Shown here piece by piece: positions 17,792 through 27,637 of a stretch of 64,000 nucleotides of DNA (positions within the stretch are counted from its first letter, which is position 1; each line of letters starts with the position of its first letter). Position numbers and translations under genes: made by a program. The notes under the pieces were generated by a model. The model saw only the letters and a program-made list of their open reading frames with translations. It was not told where the DNA came from and did no database searches. Source of the stretch: Brenneria nigrifluens DSM 30175 = ATCC 13028 (GTDB taxonomy: Bacteria; Pseudomonadota; Gammaproteobacteria; Enterobacterales; Enterobacteriaceae); assembly GCF_005484965.1 (NCBI RefSeq), contig NZ_CP034036.1:1178001-1242000 (forward strand), in the 5' to 3' direction.

Positions 17792-18712
17792 ATGTCTTAT
17801 CCATTATCGTCCGGCCGCTGCGCCGATATCGGGCGCCGTCGCCTGCTGACCGCGCTGGCGCTTTCCCCGCTTCTCTATTCCGCCGCCGGCCGCGCCGCGG
17901 CCTATCCCGATCCGCGGCGTATCGTGGCGTTGGAGTGGCGGCAGGTTGAAATGCTGATGGCGTTGGGGATCGCGCCGATGGGCGTCGCGGATATCCATAA
18001 TTACCGCCTGTGGGTGGCGGAACCTGAACTGCCGCCGGGGGTGATTGATGTCGGTTTTCGTACCGAACCGAATCTGGAACTGCTGGCCGAACTTCGCCCC
18101 TCGCTGATTCTGCATTCCGAAGGTTACGGCCCGTCGGCGGAGAAAATCGCCCGTATCGCGCCGGCCATGGGGTTCGGCTTTAACGATGGAACCGGCAAGC
18201 CGCTGGCGTTGGTAAAGCCCTCGCTGGAGAAGCTGGCGGATGCGCTGGGAATACCCGATGCGGCGAACCGGCATTTACGGCAGTTCTCCGAATTTATGCA
18301 GCAGGCAAAAACGCGTTTACAGCCTTATACCCGTCGCCCGCTGCTGCTGTTTACCCTGCTGGACCTGCGCCACGCGGTGGTGATCGGCAAAAACAGCCTG
18401 TTTCAGGAAGTGATGGATGAAGCCGGGATAGAAAACGCCTGGCGGGGCGAAACCAGTTTCTGGGGCAGTACGATTGTCGGCATTGAACGTCTGGCCGAGA
18501 TTGAACACGCCCACGCCCTCTGCTTCGATCACGGCGACGACGCAGTTATGGCGCAACTGGCGGATAGCCCGCTGTGGCAGGCGATGTCGTTTGTGCGTCA
18601 GCGGCGCTTGCAGCGGATACCTCCGGCCTGGCTGTATGGCGCTACGCTGTCGGCCATGCGTTTCTGCCGCCTATTGGAACAGGCTCTGGAGGCGCGGCGT
18701 GACGTTAACTAA
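17792..18712 (+). CDS. fhuD: Ferric hydroxamate-binding periplasmic protein
   Basis: Captures hydroxamate siderophores in the periplasm and hands them to FhuB. A Tat-type signal is visible: RRRLLTALALSPLL followed by an Ala-rich cleavage region near residue 38. Conserved family segments include IVALEW, NYRLWV, GLRTEPNLELL-like, and ETSFWGSTIV. I choose ATG 17792, two bases after the fhuC stop, as in E. coli; an in-frame TTG at 17783 overlaps fhuC. 306 residues. fhuB begins before its stop. Confidence 0.94.
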   Translation: MSYPLSSGRCADIGRRRLLTALALSPLLYSAAGRAAAYPDPRRIVALEWRQVEMLMALGIAPMGVADIHNYRLWVAEPELPPGVIDVGFRTEPNLELLAELRPSLILHSEGYGPSAEKIARIAPAMGFGFNDGTGKPLALVKPSLEKLADALGIPDAANRHLRQFSEFMQQAKTRLQPYTRRPLLLFTLLDLRHAVVIGKNSLFQEVMDEAGIENAWRGETSFWGSTIVGIERLAEIEHAHALCFDHGDDAVMAQLADSPLWQAMSFVRQRRLQRIPPAWLYGATLSAMRFCRLLEQALEARRDVN

Positions 18713-20690
18713 AAAACGCATGTCGCCCGTTCTGCCGATCGGTTTTTTGCTGGCGGCGGCGCTGGCGCTGGGCGCTTACAATTTGCAGCGTCAACTGCCC
18801 GCGGCGCTGTGGTGGCAGGGGGTATGGCAGCCCTCCGCCGAGGATATCCGCCAACTGCTGTTTCACTATAGCCTGCTGCCGCGCATGGCGCTGGCGCTGC
18901 TGGTGGGCGCCGGGCTGGGGCTGAGCGGGGTGCTGTTTCAACAGGTTTTGCGTAATCCGCTGGCGGAATCCTCGACGCTGGGGATCGCCACCGGGGCGCA
19001 GTTGGGCATTACGGCCGCCACGCTGGCGGCGCTGCCCGGCGGCGTGTTTATTCAGCAAATAGCGGCGATGATCGGCGCGTTGGCGGTTGGCGCGCTGGTG
19101 TTCGGCGTCGCCTGGGGAAGACGCCTATCGCCGGTTACGCTGATTCTGGCCGGGCTGGTGGTGAGCTTTTATTGCGGCGCGCTCAACCAATTGCTGGCGC
19201 TGTTTTACCACGACCAGCTACAGAATATGTTTCTGTGGAGCAGCGGGGTACTGAATCAGCAGGACTGGAGTAACGTGCGCTTTGTCTTTCCTCGTCTGCT
19301 GATCTGTTTCTGTCTGGCGTTACTGCTGCTGCGTCCGTTAACCCTGCTGGGGCTGGACGACGCCGTCGCCAGCAATCTGGGGCTGGGCATATCGCTGGCG
19401 CGGCTGGGCGCCCTCGGACTGGCTATTTTCCTCAGCGCGCAGTTGGTCAACGCGGCCGGGATTATCGGTTTTATCGGCCTTTTTGCTCCGCTGCTGGCCA
19501 AAATGCTGGGCGCCAGGCGTTTACTGCATCGACTGTGGCTGGCCCCGTTGCTCGGCGCCTTATTGCTGGGCGTGACCGATCAAATCGTCATCTGGCTGAG
19601 CGACGTATGGCGCGAGGTGCCGACCGGCGCGGCGACGGCGGTGATTGGCGCGCCGCTGCTGCTGTGGCTGCTGCCGCGTTTGCGCACCGGCGGGCAGCCT
19701 TCGATGATGGAACCGGGCGGATTACGGCAGACGGAACGGCGCCGGTGGGGATGGTGGATGCTGGCGGGCGGCGCGCTGTTGATCGTCGTGGCGTTAATCG
19801 CGCTGACGCTGGGGAAAAACGCGCAGGGCTGGCAGTGGAGCGGCGGCGATCAACTGACGCAGCTATTGCCGTGGCGCTGGCCGCGCGTCCTGGCGTCATT
19901 GGCCGCCGGGGTGATGCTGGCGGTGGCCGGCACGCTGATACAGAAACTGACCGGCAACCCGATGGGCAGCCCTGAAGTGCTGGGGATCAGCTCCGGCGCC
20001 TCCTTCGGCGTCATCATACTGCTGTTTTTCGTACCCGGCGACGCCTTTGCATGGCTGATCCCGGCCGGCAGCGCCGGCGCCGCGGCGGCGCTGCTGGCGA
20101 TGGTGATGATTGCCGGGCGCGGCGGATTTTCCACCCAGCGCATGCTGCTGGCCGGTATCGCCCTGAGCATGGTGTTCGGCACGGTGATTACGCTGCTGTT
20201 GGCCAGCGGCGATCCGCGCGTGGCGAGCGTGCTCACCTGGCTGTCCGGGTCCACCTATAACGTGGAAGGGCCGGATGCGGTGCGATCCGTCGTTATCGCC
20301 GTATTGCTGCTGCTGATAGTCCCGCTGTGCCAGCGCTGGCTGCGTATTTTGCCGCTAGGCGCCGCCACCGCCCGTTCGCTTGGGGTGGCGGTTACTCCGG
20401 TGCGTCTGCTGGTGCTGTTATTGGCCTCGGTACTGACCGCCACGGCGACGTTAATCGTCGGGCCGATGAGCTTTGTGGGACTGATGGCGCCGCATCTGGC
20501 GCGCATGATGGGGTTCAGCCGCATCATGCCGCAGATCTGCGCTTCCGCGCTGCTTGGCGGGGGGCTGATGGTGTCGGCCGACTGGTGCGGGAGAATGTTG
20601 CTGTTCCCGAACCAGATTCCGGCAGGGCTGCTGGCGACCTTTATCGGCGCGCCCTATTTCGTTTATCTGCTGCGCCGGCAGGCCCGGTAA
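18699..20690 (+). CDS. fhuB: Ferric hydroxamate ABC transporter permease
   Basis: Double-length BtuC-type permease with two fused halves of about ten membrane helices each, channel for FhuD-delivered hydroxamate iron. Both halves contain the repeated family segments: QQVLRNPLAESSTLGIATGA and the matching KLTGNPMGSPEVLGISSGA. GTG 18699 overlaps the fhuD end by 14 bp and gives 663 residues, close to E. coli (660); ATG 18720 is the alternative. Convergent with hemL over a strong terminator. Confidence 0.94.
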   Translation: MTLTKKRMSPVLPIGFLLAAALALGAYNLQRQLPAALWWQGVWQPSAEDIRQLLFHYSLLPRMALALLVGAGLGLSGVLFQQVLRNPLAESSTLGIATGAQLGITAATLAALPGGVFIQQIAAMIGALAVGALVFGVAWGRRLSPVTLILAGLVVSFYCGALNQLLALFYHDQLQNMFLWSSGVLNQQDWSNVRFVFPRLLICFCLALLLLRPLTLLGLDDAVASNLGLGISLARLGALGLAIFLSAQLVNAAGIIGFIGLFAPLLAKMLGARRLLHRLWLAPLLGALLLGVTDQIVIWLSDVWREVPTGAATAVIGAPLLLWLLPRLRTGGQPSMMEPGGLRQTERRRWGWWMLAGGALLIVVALIALTLGKNAQGWQWSGGDQLTQLLPWRWPRVLASLAAGVMLAVAGTLIQKLTGNPMGSPEVLGISSGASFGVIILLFFVPGDAFAWLIPAGSAGAAAALLAMVMIAGRGGFSTQRMLLAGIALSMVFGTVITLLLASGDPRVASVLTWLSGSTYNVEGPDAVRSVVIAVLLLLIVPLCQRWLRILPLGAATARSLGVAVTPVRLLVLLLASVLTATATLIVGPMSFVGLMAPHLARMMGFSRIMPQICASALLGGGLMVSADWCGRMLLFPNQIPAGLLATFIGAPYFVYLLRRQAR

Positions 20691-20712
20691 AGCCCCACGG
20701 GGTGGGGCTTTA
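20688..20712. terminator. Bidirectional terminator between fhuB and hemL
   Basis: A perfect 11-bp stem (TAAAGCCCCAC / GTGGGGCTTTA) with a GGG loop that includes the fhuB stop codon. Palindromic with A/T ends on both sides, so it can serve both convergent genes. Confidence 0.8.
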
Positions 20713-20723
20713 CGGGCTATTTA

Positions 20724-22004
20724 TTACAGCCGTGCGAAAGAGCGGCGCGCGGCTTCTATCGTGCGTTCAATATCCTGCGGGCTGTGGGCCAGCGACATAA
20801 ATCCGGCTTCAAACGCGGAGGGCGCCAGGTAGATCCCTTCCTCCAGCATCAGATGGAAGAAGCGTTTGAAACGCTCTACGTCGCTGGTCATCACCTCCTG
20901 ATAGCAGGTGACGCGCTCGGCATCGGTGAAGAATAGCCCGAACATCCCGCCGGCCTGATTGACCACCAGCGGAATATTCTCCGCCTGCGCCGCCGCGGAC
21001 AAACCCGCCGCCAGCTGTTCCGTCAGTGCGGTCAGTTTTTGATGCACGCCGGGTTTGGCGACTTCGCTCAGGCAGGCGAAACCCGCCGCCATGGCTATCG
21101 GGTTGCCGGACAGTGTTCCCGCCTGATAAACCGGCCCGGTGGGGGCCAGCGCCTGCATCACTTCGCGCCGGCCGCCAAAGGCGCCCACCGGCATGCCGCC
21201 GCCGATGATTTTCCCCAGACAGGTCAAATCCGGCGTCACCCCGTAGTGCGCCTGCGCGCCGGCCAGCGCGACGCGAAAACCGGTCATCACCTCGTCGATA
21301 ATCAGCAGCGCGTCGAATTCGTCGCACAGCGCGCGCAGCCCCGGCAGAAAATCCGGCAGCGGCGGCACGCAGTTCATATTTCCGGCCACGGGTTCGACGA
21401 TAACCGTGGCGATATCCTGCGGATATTGTTCAAAGGCGGCGCGTACGGAAGCCAGATCGTTATAGGTGCAGGTCAGGGTATGGCGGGCGAAATCCGCCGG
21501 TACGCCCGGCGAATTGGGCTGCCCCAGCGTCAGCGCGCCGGAACCGGCTTTCACCAGCAGGCAGTCGGCATGTCCGTGGTAACAGCCTTCGAATTTGATG
21601 ATTTTGTCGCGTCCGGTAAATCCCCGCGCCAGACGGATGGCGCTCATGGTCGCTTCGGTGCCGGAGTTGACCATGCGCACCATGTCGATGGTCGGCACCA
21701 GCGAGGTCACCAGACGCGCCATGCGCACTTCCATTTCCGTCGGGGCGCCAAAGCTCAGCCCGCGCTCGGCGGCGTCAATCACCGCCTGACGAATGGCAGG
21801 ATGGTTATGTCCCAGCACCATCGGCCCCCAGGAGCCGACGTAATCGATATAGGATTTGCCGTCGACATCGTAAAGATAGGCGCCGTCGGCCCGTTCGATA
21901 AACAGGGGAACGCCGCCCACGCCGTTAAACGCCCGAACCGGCGAGTTCACCCCGCCCGGAATAAGTTGCTGCGCCGCGGCGTACAGACTTTCTGATTTGT
22001 TCAT
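20724..22004 (-). CDS. hemL: Glutamate-1-semialdehyde 2,1-aminomutase
   Basis: PLP enzyme of the C5 route to 5-aminolevulinate, the start of heme synthesis. The PLP lysine is Lys265 in CLGKIIGGGMPVGAFGG; cofactor segments IIDEVMTGFRV and SGTEATMSAIRLARG are intact. 426 residues, same as E. coli. Located after fhuB and divergent from erpA, as in E. coli. Confidence 0.97.
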   Translation of the reverse strand: MNKSESLYAAAQQLIPGGVNSPVRAFNGVGGVPLFIERADGAYLYDVDGKSYIDYVGSWGPMVLGHNHPAIRQAVIDAAERGLSFGAPTEMEVRMARLVTSLVPTIDMVRMVNSGTEATMSAIRLARGFTGRDKIIKFEGCYHGHADCLLVKAGSGALTLGQPNSPGVPADFARHTLTCTYNDLASVRAAFEQYPQDIATVIVEPVAGNMNCVPPLPDFLPGLRALCDEFDALLIIDEVMTGFRVALAGAQAHYGVTPDLTCLGKIIGGGMPVGAFGGRREVMQALAPTGPVYQAGTLSGNPIAMAAGFACLSEVAKPGVHQKLTALTEQLAAGLSAAAQAENIPLVVNQAGGMFGLFFTDAERVTCYQEVMTSDVERFKRFFHLMLEEGIYLAPSAFEAGFMSLAHSPQDIERTIEAARRSFARL

Positions 22005-22264
22005 TAAGCGGATCCTGACCTTGCGTGTAGCGTGGAAAATAGCGCCATTCTAATAAACTGGGCGCGGTTGTGAAATCGTTGTGCGGATTTCATATTTGAA
22101 AAGGTCAGCGCAGGGTACTGACGCAACGGGCGCGCTGGTTGCATAATGGCGCGATTAATTCGTCGATCGACGTCAAATCTTGAACGTTTTAACCTACTGC
22201 TGGATAATAGGCGTATGATTAGGGCGTATCATCTGATGGCCCTGAGTTGGGAGTAGAAAATATT

Positions 22265-22609
22265 ATGAGCGACGATATAGCACTGCCGCTGCAATTTACC
22301 GATGCGGCGGCGAACAAGGTGAAGAACCTGATTGCCGATGAAGAAAATCCCGAGCTGAAGCTGCGGGTTTATATTACCGGGGGCGGCTGTAGCGGTTTCC
22401 AGTACGGCTTTACGTTTGACGATCAAATCAACGAAGGCGATATGACCATCGAGAAGGAGGGCGTGGCCCTGGTGGTCGACCCGATGAGCCTGCAATATCT
22501 GGTGGGCGGCTCGGTCGATTATACCGAAGGTCTGGAAGGTTCGCGTTTTATCGTCACCAACCCCAACGCCAAAACCACCTGCGGCTGCGGTTCCTCTTTC
22601 AGTATCTGA
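22265..22609 (+). CDS. erpA: Iron-sulfur cluster insertion protein ErpA
   Basis: A-type carrier delivering Fe-S clusters to apoproteins, among them the isoprenoid enzymes IspG/IspH. The three cluster cysteines are Cys42 (GGGCSGF), Cys106 and Cys108 (TCGCGSS). 114 residues, exactly the E. coli length from ATG 22265; an upstream start at 22247 would add six residues without similarity. Confidence 0.96.
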   Translation: MSDDIALPLQFTDAAANKVKNLIADEENPELKLRVYITGGGCSGFQYGFTFDDQINEGDMTIEKEGVALVVDPMSLQYLVGGSVDYTEGLEGSRFIVTNPNAKTTCGCGSSFSI

Positions 22610-22631
22610 TCGCCTGAAAAAAATCATAAGG

Positions 22632-22663
22632 CCCGCGCCGTCGCTCAGACCGCGCGGGTTTTT
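22632..22663 (+). terminator. erpA intrinsic terminator
   Basis: Stem CCCGCGC / GCGCGGG with a 13-base loop followed directly by TTTTT. Confidence 0.85.
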
Positions 22664-22729
22664 GCCTTCTGGCGTTACCTCGCCGCTTTGCGGGATTAAC
22701 CGCTTAACCGCAATCGGACGGACCGGCGG

Positions 22730-23545
22730 CTAATCGCCGTTTTTCAATTCGGCCAACTGCCGGCAAATTTGCTGCGCCGCCAGTAATAAACGCGGCCCGC
22801 TGCGGTTAAACCAATCTTCATTGACCGCAATAACCGGCACGGATAACTGCGGCTGCCAGAATTGCCGCGTATTGGCGATGGCGGCGGGGGACGCGCTGAT
22901 AATAATCACCTGCGGTTTGCGCGTCAGCACCTGTTCACGGCTGACCTGCGGCCACGGCGCCGGGCTGTCGCCGAAAATATTCCGCGCGCCGCACAGTGAG
23001 ACAACCTGACTCTGCAAGGTGCCTTGCGCCGAGGTGAACAGCGGCTGGGAACCAAACTGGATAAAAACCCGCCGGGGCTTATTGCTGGCATAGCGCTGCC
23101 GCAACTGCGCGATTTGCCGGCGCAGGGCGGCGGCGCTCTGCCGCGCCTGTTCGGGATGCGCACTGTACGGCGCCAGGGTTATCAATGCGCCGGGAATATC
23201 GTCAAGGGTTTTGGGGTCCAGATAAACCACGGGAATGCCGAAATGGGTCAACTGTTCCAGCGGCCTCTGCGGGTTGCCTTCGCGCCAGGCCAGAATAAGA
23301 TCGGGCTTTAACGCCAGGATCCGCTCAAGGTTAATGCCCTGCCAGGAAGCCACCTGCTCCAGCTTCCGCGCCTGCGGAGGATAGTCGGACCAACTGCTGA
23401 CCGCCGCCAACTGTGCCCCCATCCCGGCGGCGTACGCCAGTTCGGTGGCGTGCGGCGCCAAGCTTATCACCCGCTGCGGCGTCGCGTGGGCCGCGACGGC
23501 CAGCGAAAGCAGCAGAAGCCCGATCAGGCGACGGAGGACGCGCAT
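22730..23545 (-). CDS. btuF: Vitamin B12-binding periplasmic protein
   Basis: Periplasmic receptor passing cobalamin to the BtuCD importer. Signal peptide (RRLIGLLLLSLAVAAHA), then class III binding-protein domains: RVISLAPHATELAYAAG, VSSWSDYPPQA, and the C-terminal lobe with GPRLLLAAQQIC. 271 residues. It begins 2 bp after the mtnN stop, so the two form an operon as in E. coli. btuC and btuD are not in the window. Confidence 0.94.
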   Translation of the reverse strand: MRVLRRLIGLLLLSLAVAAHATPQRVISLAPHATELAYAAGMGAQLAAVSSWSDYPPQARKLEQVASWQGINLERILALKPDLILAWREGNPQRPLEQLTHFGIPVVYLDPKTLDDIPGALITLAPYSAHPEQARQSAAALRRQIAQLRQRYASNKPRRVFIQFGSQPLFTSAQGTLQSQVVSLCGARNIFGDSPAPWPQVSREQVLTRKPQVIIISASPAAIANTRQFWQPQLSVPVIAVNEDWFNRSGPRLLLAAQQICRQLAELKNGD

Positions 23546-23547
23546 GG

Positions 23548-24249
23548 TTAGCGGCGCTCGGCCAACGCCTGCAACATGGTTTCCACCATGCGAGTGGATT
23601 GCTCGGCGGCAACCGTCAGAAACTCATCAAAGCTGAGGTGGGATTCCTGGTCGGCGACGTCGGAAATGGCGCGCACGATAACGAAAGGCACGGCGAACTG
23701 GTGGCAGACGTGGGCAATGGCCGTCGCCTCCATCTCTACCGCTATCGCCTGAGGAAAGGTGCGGCGGATGCGCGCCAGGGGTTCCGCGCCGTTGATAAAC
23801 GCATCGCCGCTGACCACCAGGCCGCGCACCGCATGCAGCCGAAGAGTGGCAATGGCGTCCTGCGCCAGCGTAATCAACCCCTCGTCGGCGATAAACGCCG
23901 CTGGGCAGCCCGCCATCTGACCCGGTTCATAGCCAAAGGCGGTGACGTCGGCGTCGTGATAGCGCACCTCGTCGGAAATCACAATATCGCCGACTTTCAG
24001 CGTCGCGGCCAGCCCGCCGGCCGAGCCGGTGTTAATCACCACGTCCGGCCGGCAGTGCTCCAGCAATAACGTGGTTCCCAGCGCCGCGGAGACTTTACCG
24101 ATACCGGACTTCAATAACGCGACGTCGACGCCGTTTAACCGGCCGCTGTAGATTTCGCAGCCGGCGCGTTGTATGGTCTGACGGTTTTCTATCCGATCGC
24201 GAAGCAGGGTAACTTCTTGTTCCATAGCTCCGATAATGCCGACTTTCAT
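23548..24249 (-). CDS. mtnN: 5'-methylthioadenosine/S-adenosylhomocysteine nucleosidase
   Basis: Hydrolyses methylthioadenosine, S-adenosylhomocysteine and 5'-deoxyadenosine to adenine and the sugar part, recycling by-products of SAM chemistry and quorum-signal (AI-2) synthesis. Catalytic Glu12 in GAMEQEV and the Asp in RAISDVAD near residue 197; substrate segment VEMEATAIAHV. Start at 24249 (MKVGIIGAMEQ) fits the family; 233 residues. Divergent from dgt. Confidence 0.96.
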   Translation of the reverse strand: MKVGIIGAMEQEVTLLRDRIENRQTIQRAGCEIYSGRLNGVDVALLKSGIGKVSAALGTTLLLEHCRPDVVINTGSAGGLAATLKVGDIVISDEVRYHDADVTAFGYEPGQMAGCPAAFIADEGLITLAQDAIATLRLHAVRGLVVSGDAFINGAEPLARIRRTFPQAIAVEMEATAIAHVCHQFAVPFVIVRAISDVADQESHLSFDEFLTVAAEQSTRMVETMLQALAERR

Positions 24250-24362
24250 AGGGTTCCCCACAAATTTTGTGATAAATAGCATGAGTATAGCGTCGGCTAG
24301 TCTATCATGGCTTACGGGGTTAAATGGAGACGGTTATGCAGCGGCACTCAATGGAGGATCCT

Positions 24363-25871
24363 ATGTCCGGTATCGATTTCGCCAAAAAGATGAGCTTTCA
24401 GCGTCCTCTTAGCCAGCCGATTAGCGCGGAGGATGACTATTCGATTGTGCGCCAGTTTGAAAGCGATCGCGGACGCATCATCAATTCGGCCGCCATTCGC
24501 CGCCTGCAGCAAAAAACCCAGGTTTTCCCGCTGGAACGTAACGCCGCGGTGCGTTCGCGCCTGACCCACTCCCTGGAAGTGCAGCAGGTGGGGCGGTATA
24601 TCGCCAAAGATATCCTGGAGCGCCTGCGACGGGATAATCGTCTGGAGGAACTGGGACTGGCCCAGTGGCAAACCCCGTTCGAAAGCATGGTGGAAATGGC
24701 CTGCCTGATGCATGACATCGGCAATCCCCCCTTTGGTCATTTCGGCGAGTCGGCGATTAACAACTGGTTCGGGTCGTTACTGGACGTCGCCTATCAGGGC
24801 GAGGGCGATGGACGCCAGGATCGGTGCCGCGTTGAGGCGCTGCGCCTGCGCGACGATGGGCTGGACGAACTGCGCAGCCGCATCCGTCAGGATCTGAGCT
24901 ACTTTGAAGGAAATGCGCAGGGCATTCGTCTGGTGCACACCCTGCTTAAGCTGAACCTGACCTACGGACAGGTCGGCTGCATCCTGAAATACACCCGGCC
25001 CGCCTACTGGCGCGGAGCCGTACCCGCGCAGTACGACTACCTGATGAAAAAACCCGGCTACTACCTGGCCGAGGAGGAGTTCGTCACCACGCTGCGCGAC
25101 GCGTTATCGATGGGGGAGTTTCATCGCCATCCGCTTACCTACATTATGGAAGCGGCGGACGATATTTCTTACTGCATTGCCGATCTGGAAGATGCGGTAG
25201 AGAAAGATATCCTCACCGTCGAACAGTTATACGACCGTTTACATCAGAGCTGGGGCGAGGCGCTGCCGGGAGATCTATTCAGCAAGACCGTCGGCCGCGC
25301 TTTCGAAAACCAAAATCGTCATCCCTGGCGCAGCACCAGCGATCAATTCTTTATGAATATTCGCGTAAATACCGTGGCCAGACTGGTGCCGCATGCTTCG
25401 CAGCGCTTTATTGATAACCTGCCCGAAATCTATAGCGGAGCGTTTAATCAGGCGCTGCTGGAAGATGAAAGCGCGCAGAACCGGTTATTGAAAATATTTA
25501 AAAATGTCGCTTTGAAGCACGTATTCAATCATCACGAGGTTGAGCAACTGGAGCTTCAGGGCTACCGGGTTATCCGCGGGCTACTGGATATTTATAGTCC
25601 GCTGCTGGATATGACGTATCAGGACTTCAGCCGACTGGTAACAGAAGGGACGCATAAACGCTATCCTATCGAAACGCGCCTGTATCATAAATTATCCAGC
25701 AAACATTGCTTGGCGTATCGGGAAGCGGTGGAGAACCTGCAACGCTTATCTTCCGCCGAGCAGGAGATTCGCGAGTACTATTATCGCGCCCGGTTAATTC
25801 AGGATTACATTAGCGGTATGACCGATCTGTATGCCTATGATGAATACCGCCGGCTGATGGCCGCGGAATAA
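24363..25871 (+). CDS. dgt: Deoxyguanosine triphosphate triphosphohydrolase
   Basis: HD-domain enzyme that cleaves dGTP to deoxyguanosine and tripolyphosphate, shaping nucleotide pools and phage defence. HD residues: His69 (RLTHSLEV), His117-Asp118 (CLMHDIGNPPFGH). Start ATG 24363 is fixed by GGAGG at 24353-24357 and matches the E. coli N-terminus; 502 residues. The upstream in-frame ATG at 24324 lacks a ribosome site. Confidence 0.95.
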   Translation: MSGIDFAKKMSFQRPLSQPISAEDDYSIVRQFESDRGRIINSAAIRRLQQKTQVFPLERNAAVRSRLTHSLEVQQVGRYIAKDILERLRRDNRLEELGLAQWQTPFESMVEMACLMHDIGNPPFGHFGESAINNWFGSLLDVAYQGEGDGRQDRCRVEALRLRDDGLDELRSRIRQDLSYFEGNAQGIRLVHTLLKLNLTYGQVGCILKYTRPAYWRGAVPAQYDYLMKKPGYYLAEEEFVTTLRDALSMGEFHRHPLTYIMEAADDISYCIADLEDAVEKDILTVEQLYDRLHQSWGEALPGDLFSKTVGRAFENQNRHPWRSTSDQFFMNIRVNTVARLVPHASQRFIDNLPEIYSGAFNQALLEDESAQNRLLKIFKNVALKHVFNHHEVEQLELQGYRVIRGLLDIYSPLLDMTYQDFSRLVTEGTHKRYPIETRLYHKLSSKHCLAYREAVENLQRLSSAEQEIREYYYRARLIQDYISGMTDLYAYDEYRRLMAAE

Positions 25872-25924
25872 TCACTTTTGTAAATAGCGACAATATTTTC
25901 TTACGCTTCATCATCTTCCATTGA

Positions 25925-25952
25925 TGAACTTTGTTGGTTCATATTTATCTCA
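25925..25952 (+). promoter_or_regulatory. Sigma-E promoter of degP
   Basis: TGAACTT, 16-base spacer, TCTCA. Spacing and sequence parallel the known E. coli degP sigma-E promoter (GGAACTT / TCTGA) and the rpoE promoter found at 43195 in this same window. Confidence 0.65.
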
Positions 25953-26016
25953 CCCAGCACGACCTGTGCATAAAGGCCGTGAAACTTGCCCATTGTTACT
26001 ATGAGATATATTCCCC

Positions 26017-27456
26017 ATGAAAAGAAAATCATTAGTTCTAAGCGCGCTGACGTTAAGCCTGGCGATGGCGATGGGGCCGATCGGAGCGTATGCGGCAGAG
26101 ACGGTTTCCTCCTCATCCTCACCGAGCGCACTTCCCAGCCTGGCGCCGATGCTGGAAAAGGTCATGCCTTCGGTCGTCAGTATCTATGTGGAAGGGCACA
26201 CTAACGTTAGCAAAGAGAGCATCCCTCAGCAGCTACAGCCTTTCTTTGGCGAAGACTCGCCGTTCTGTCAGGACGGCTCGCCGTTTCAGCAATCTCCCAT
26301 TTGTCAGGACGGGGAGAGCGACGGCGAGGGGCAGCCTTCCCGCCAGCAGGATTTTCAGGCGCTGGGCGCCGGGGTGGTCATCAATGCCGAAAAAGGCTAC
26401 GTGGTCACCAATAACCATGTGGTGGATAACGCCGATAAAATTCAGGTGCGTCTCAACGACGGCCGTAAATATGACGCCAAAGTGATCGGTAAAGATCCCC
26501 GTTCCGACGTGGCGCTGGTGCAACTGCAAAATTTCAACAACCTGACGGCCATCCGCCTGGCCGATTCCGACCAGTTGCGCGTCGGCGATTACACCGTCGC
26601 CATCGGCAACCCGTACGGGCTGGGGGAGACGGCAACCTCCGGGATTATCTCGGCGCTGGGGCGCAGCGGATTGAATATTGAAAACTATGAAAACTTTATT
26701 CAGACCGACGCGGCCATCAACCGTGGAAACTCCGGCGGCGCGCTGGTTAACCTGAATGGCGAGCTGATCGGTTTAAATACCGCGATCCTGGCTCCTGACG
26801 GCGGCAATATCGGCATCGGTTTCGCCATTCCCAGTAATATGGTGAAAAGCCTGGTGGCGCAGATCGTCGAGTTCGGCGAGGTAAAACGCGGCGAGCTGGG
26901 CATTACCGGCACCGAACTGAATTCGGAACTGGCGCAGGCGATGAAGGTGGACGCGCAGCGCGGCGCTTTTGTCAGCCAGGTGCAGCCGAAATCGGCCGCG
27001 GCCGAGGCGGGCATTAAAGCCGGCGACGTGATTGTGACGCTGAACGGTAAAGCGATCGGCAGTTTTGCGGCATTGCGGGCGCAGGTGGGGTCGTTGCCGG
27101 TGGGCAGCAAGGTGTCGCTGGGGCTGCTGCGCGACGGCAAACCGCTAACGGTGAATGTGACATTGCGGCAAGGCAGTCAGGCGCAGGTGGCGTCCGGCAA
27201 CCTCTATTCCGGTATCGAAGGCGCCGAATTAAGCAATATCCAGGTGGATGGCCAAAAGGGCGTCAAAGTCGATAACGTCAAAGCGGATTCCGCGGCGGCG
27301 CGCATTGGCTTGAAAAAGGATGACCTCATCCTTGGGGTGAACCAGCAGCCGATACGGAATCTTGGCGAACTGCGCAAGATCCTGGAAAGGAAGCCCGCGG
27401 TGCTGGCGCTGCATGTCCGTCGCGGTGACAGCAATATTTATCTGCTCTCCCAATAA
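26017..27456 (+). CDS. degP: Periplasmic serine protease/chaperone DegP
   Basis: HtrA-family protease that degrades or holds misfolded envelope proteins. Signal peptide 1-26 (cleavage after GAYA). Catalytic triad His134 (TNNHVVDN), Asp164 (RSDVALV), Ser239 (RGNSGGAL), then two PDZ domains at about 283-370 and 390-475. 479 residues. The LA loop carries two cysteines (SPFCQDG and SPICQDG), the disulfide pair known from E. coli DegP. Expressed from a sigma-E-type promoter. Confidence 0.97.
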   Translation: MKRKSLVLSALTLSLAMAMGPIGAYAAETVSSSSSPSALPSLAPMLEKVMPSVVSIYVEGHTNVSKESIPQQLQPFFGEDSPFCQDGSPFQQSPICQDGESDGEGQPSRQQDFQALGAGVVINAEKGYVVTNNHVVDNADKIQVRLNDGRKYDAKVIGKDPRSDVALVQLQNFNNLTAIRLADSDQLRVGDYTVAIGNPYGLGETATSGIISALGRSGLNIENYENFIQTDAAINRGNSGGALVNLNGELIGLNTAILAPDGGNIGIGFAIPSNMVKSLVAQIVEFGEVKRGELGITGTELNSELAQAMKVDAQRGAFVSQVQPKSAAAEAGIKAGDVIVTLNGKAIGSFAALRAQVGSLPVGSKVSLGLLRDGKPLTVNVTLRQGSQAQVASGNLYSGIEGAELSNIQVDGQKGVKVDNVKADSAAARIGLKKDDLILGVNQQPIRNLGELRKILERKPAVLALHVRRGDSNIYLLSQ

Positions 27457-27470
27457 TCCCGTTCCGTCAA

Positions 27471-27493
27471 AGCCGGGTGGCGCGCACCCGGCT
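27471..27493 (+). terminator. Hairpin after degP
   Basis: Perfect 9-bp stem AGCCGGGTG / CACCCGGCT with GCGCG loop, 15 bp past the degP stop; no T-run behind it. Confidence 0.5.
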
Positions 27494-27637
27494 ATCCCTC
27501 CACAGTTCCGCCCGAATTTTGTGAGATCTTCCACAGTTTCAACTCAATCCCCCGTTCTTTGTTCATTTGCACAATGTACGGCGCAGGACTCGCCGCTATG
27601 CTGGTGCAATTGTCAATGTTCCCGCTCAGAGGTAGAA

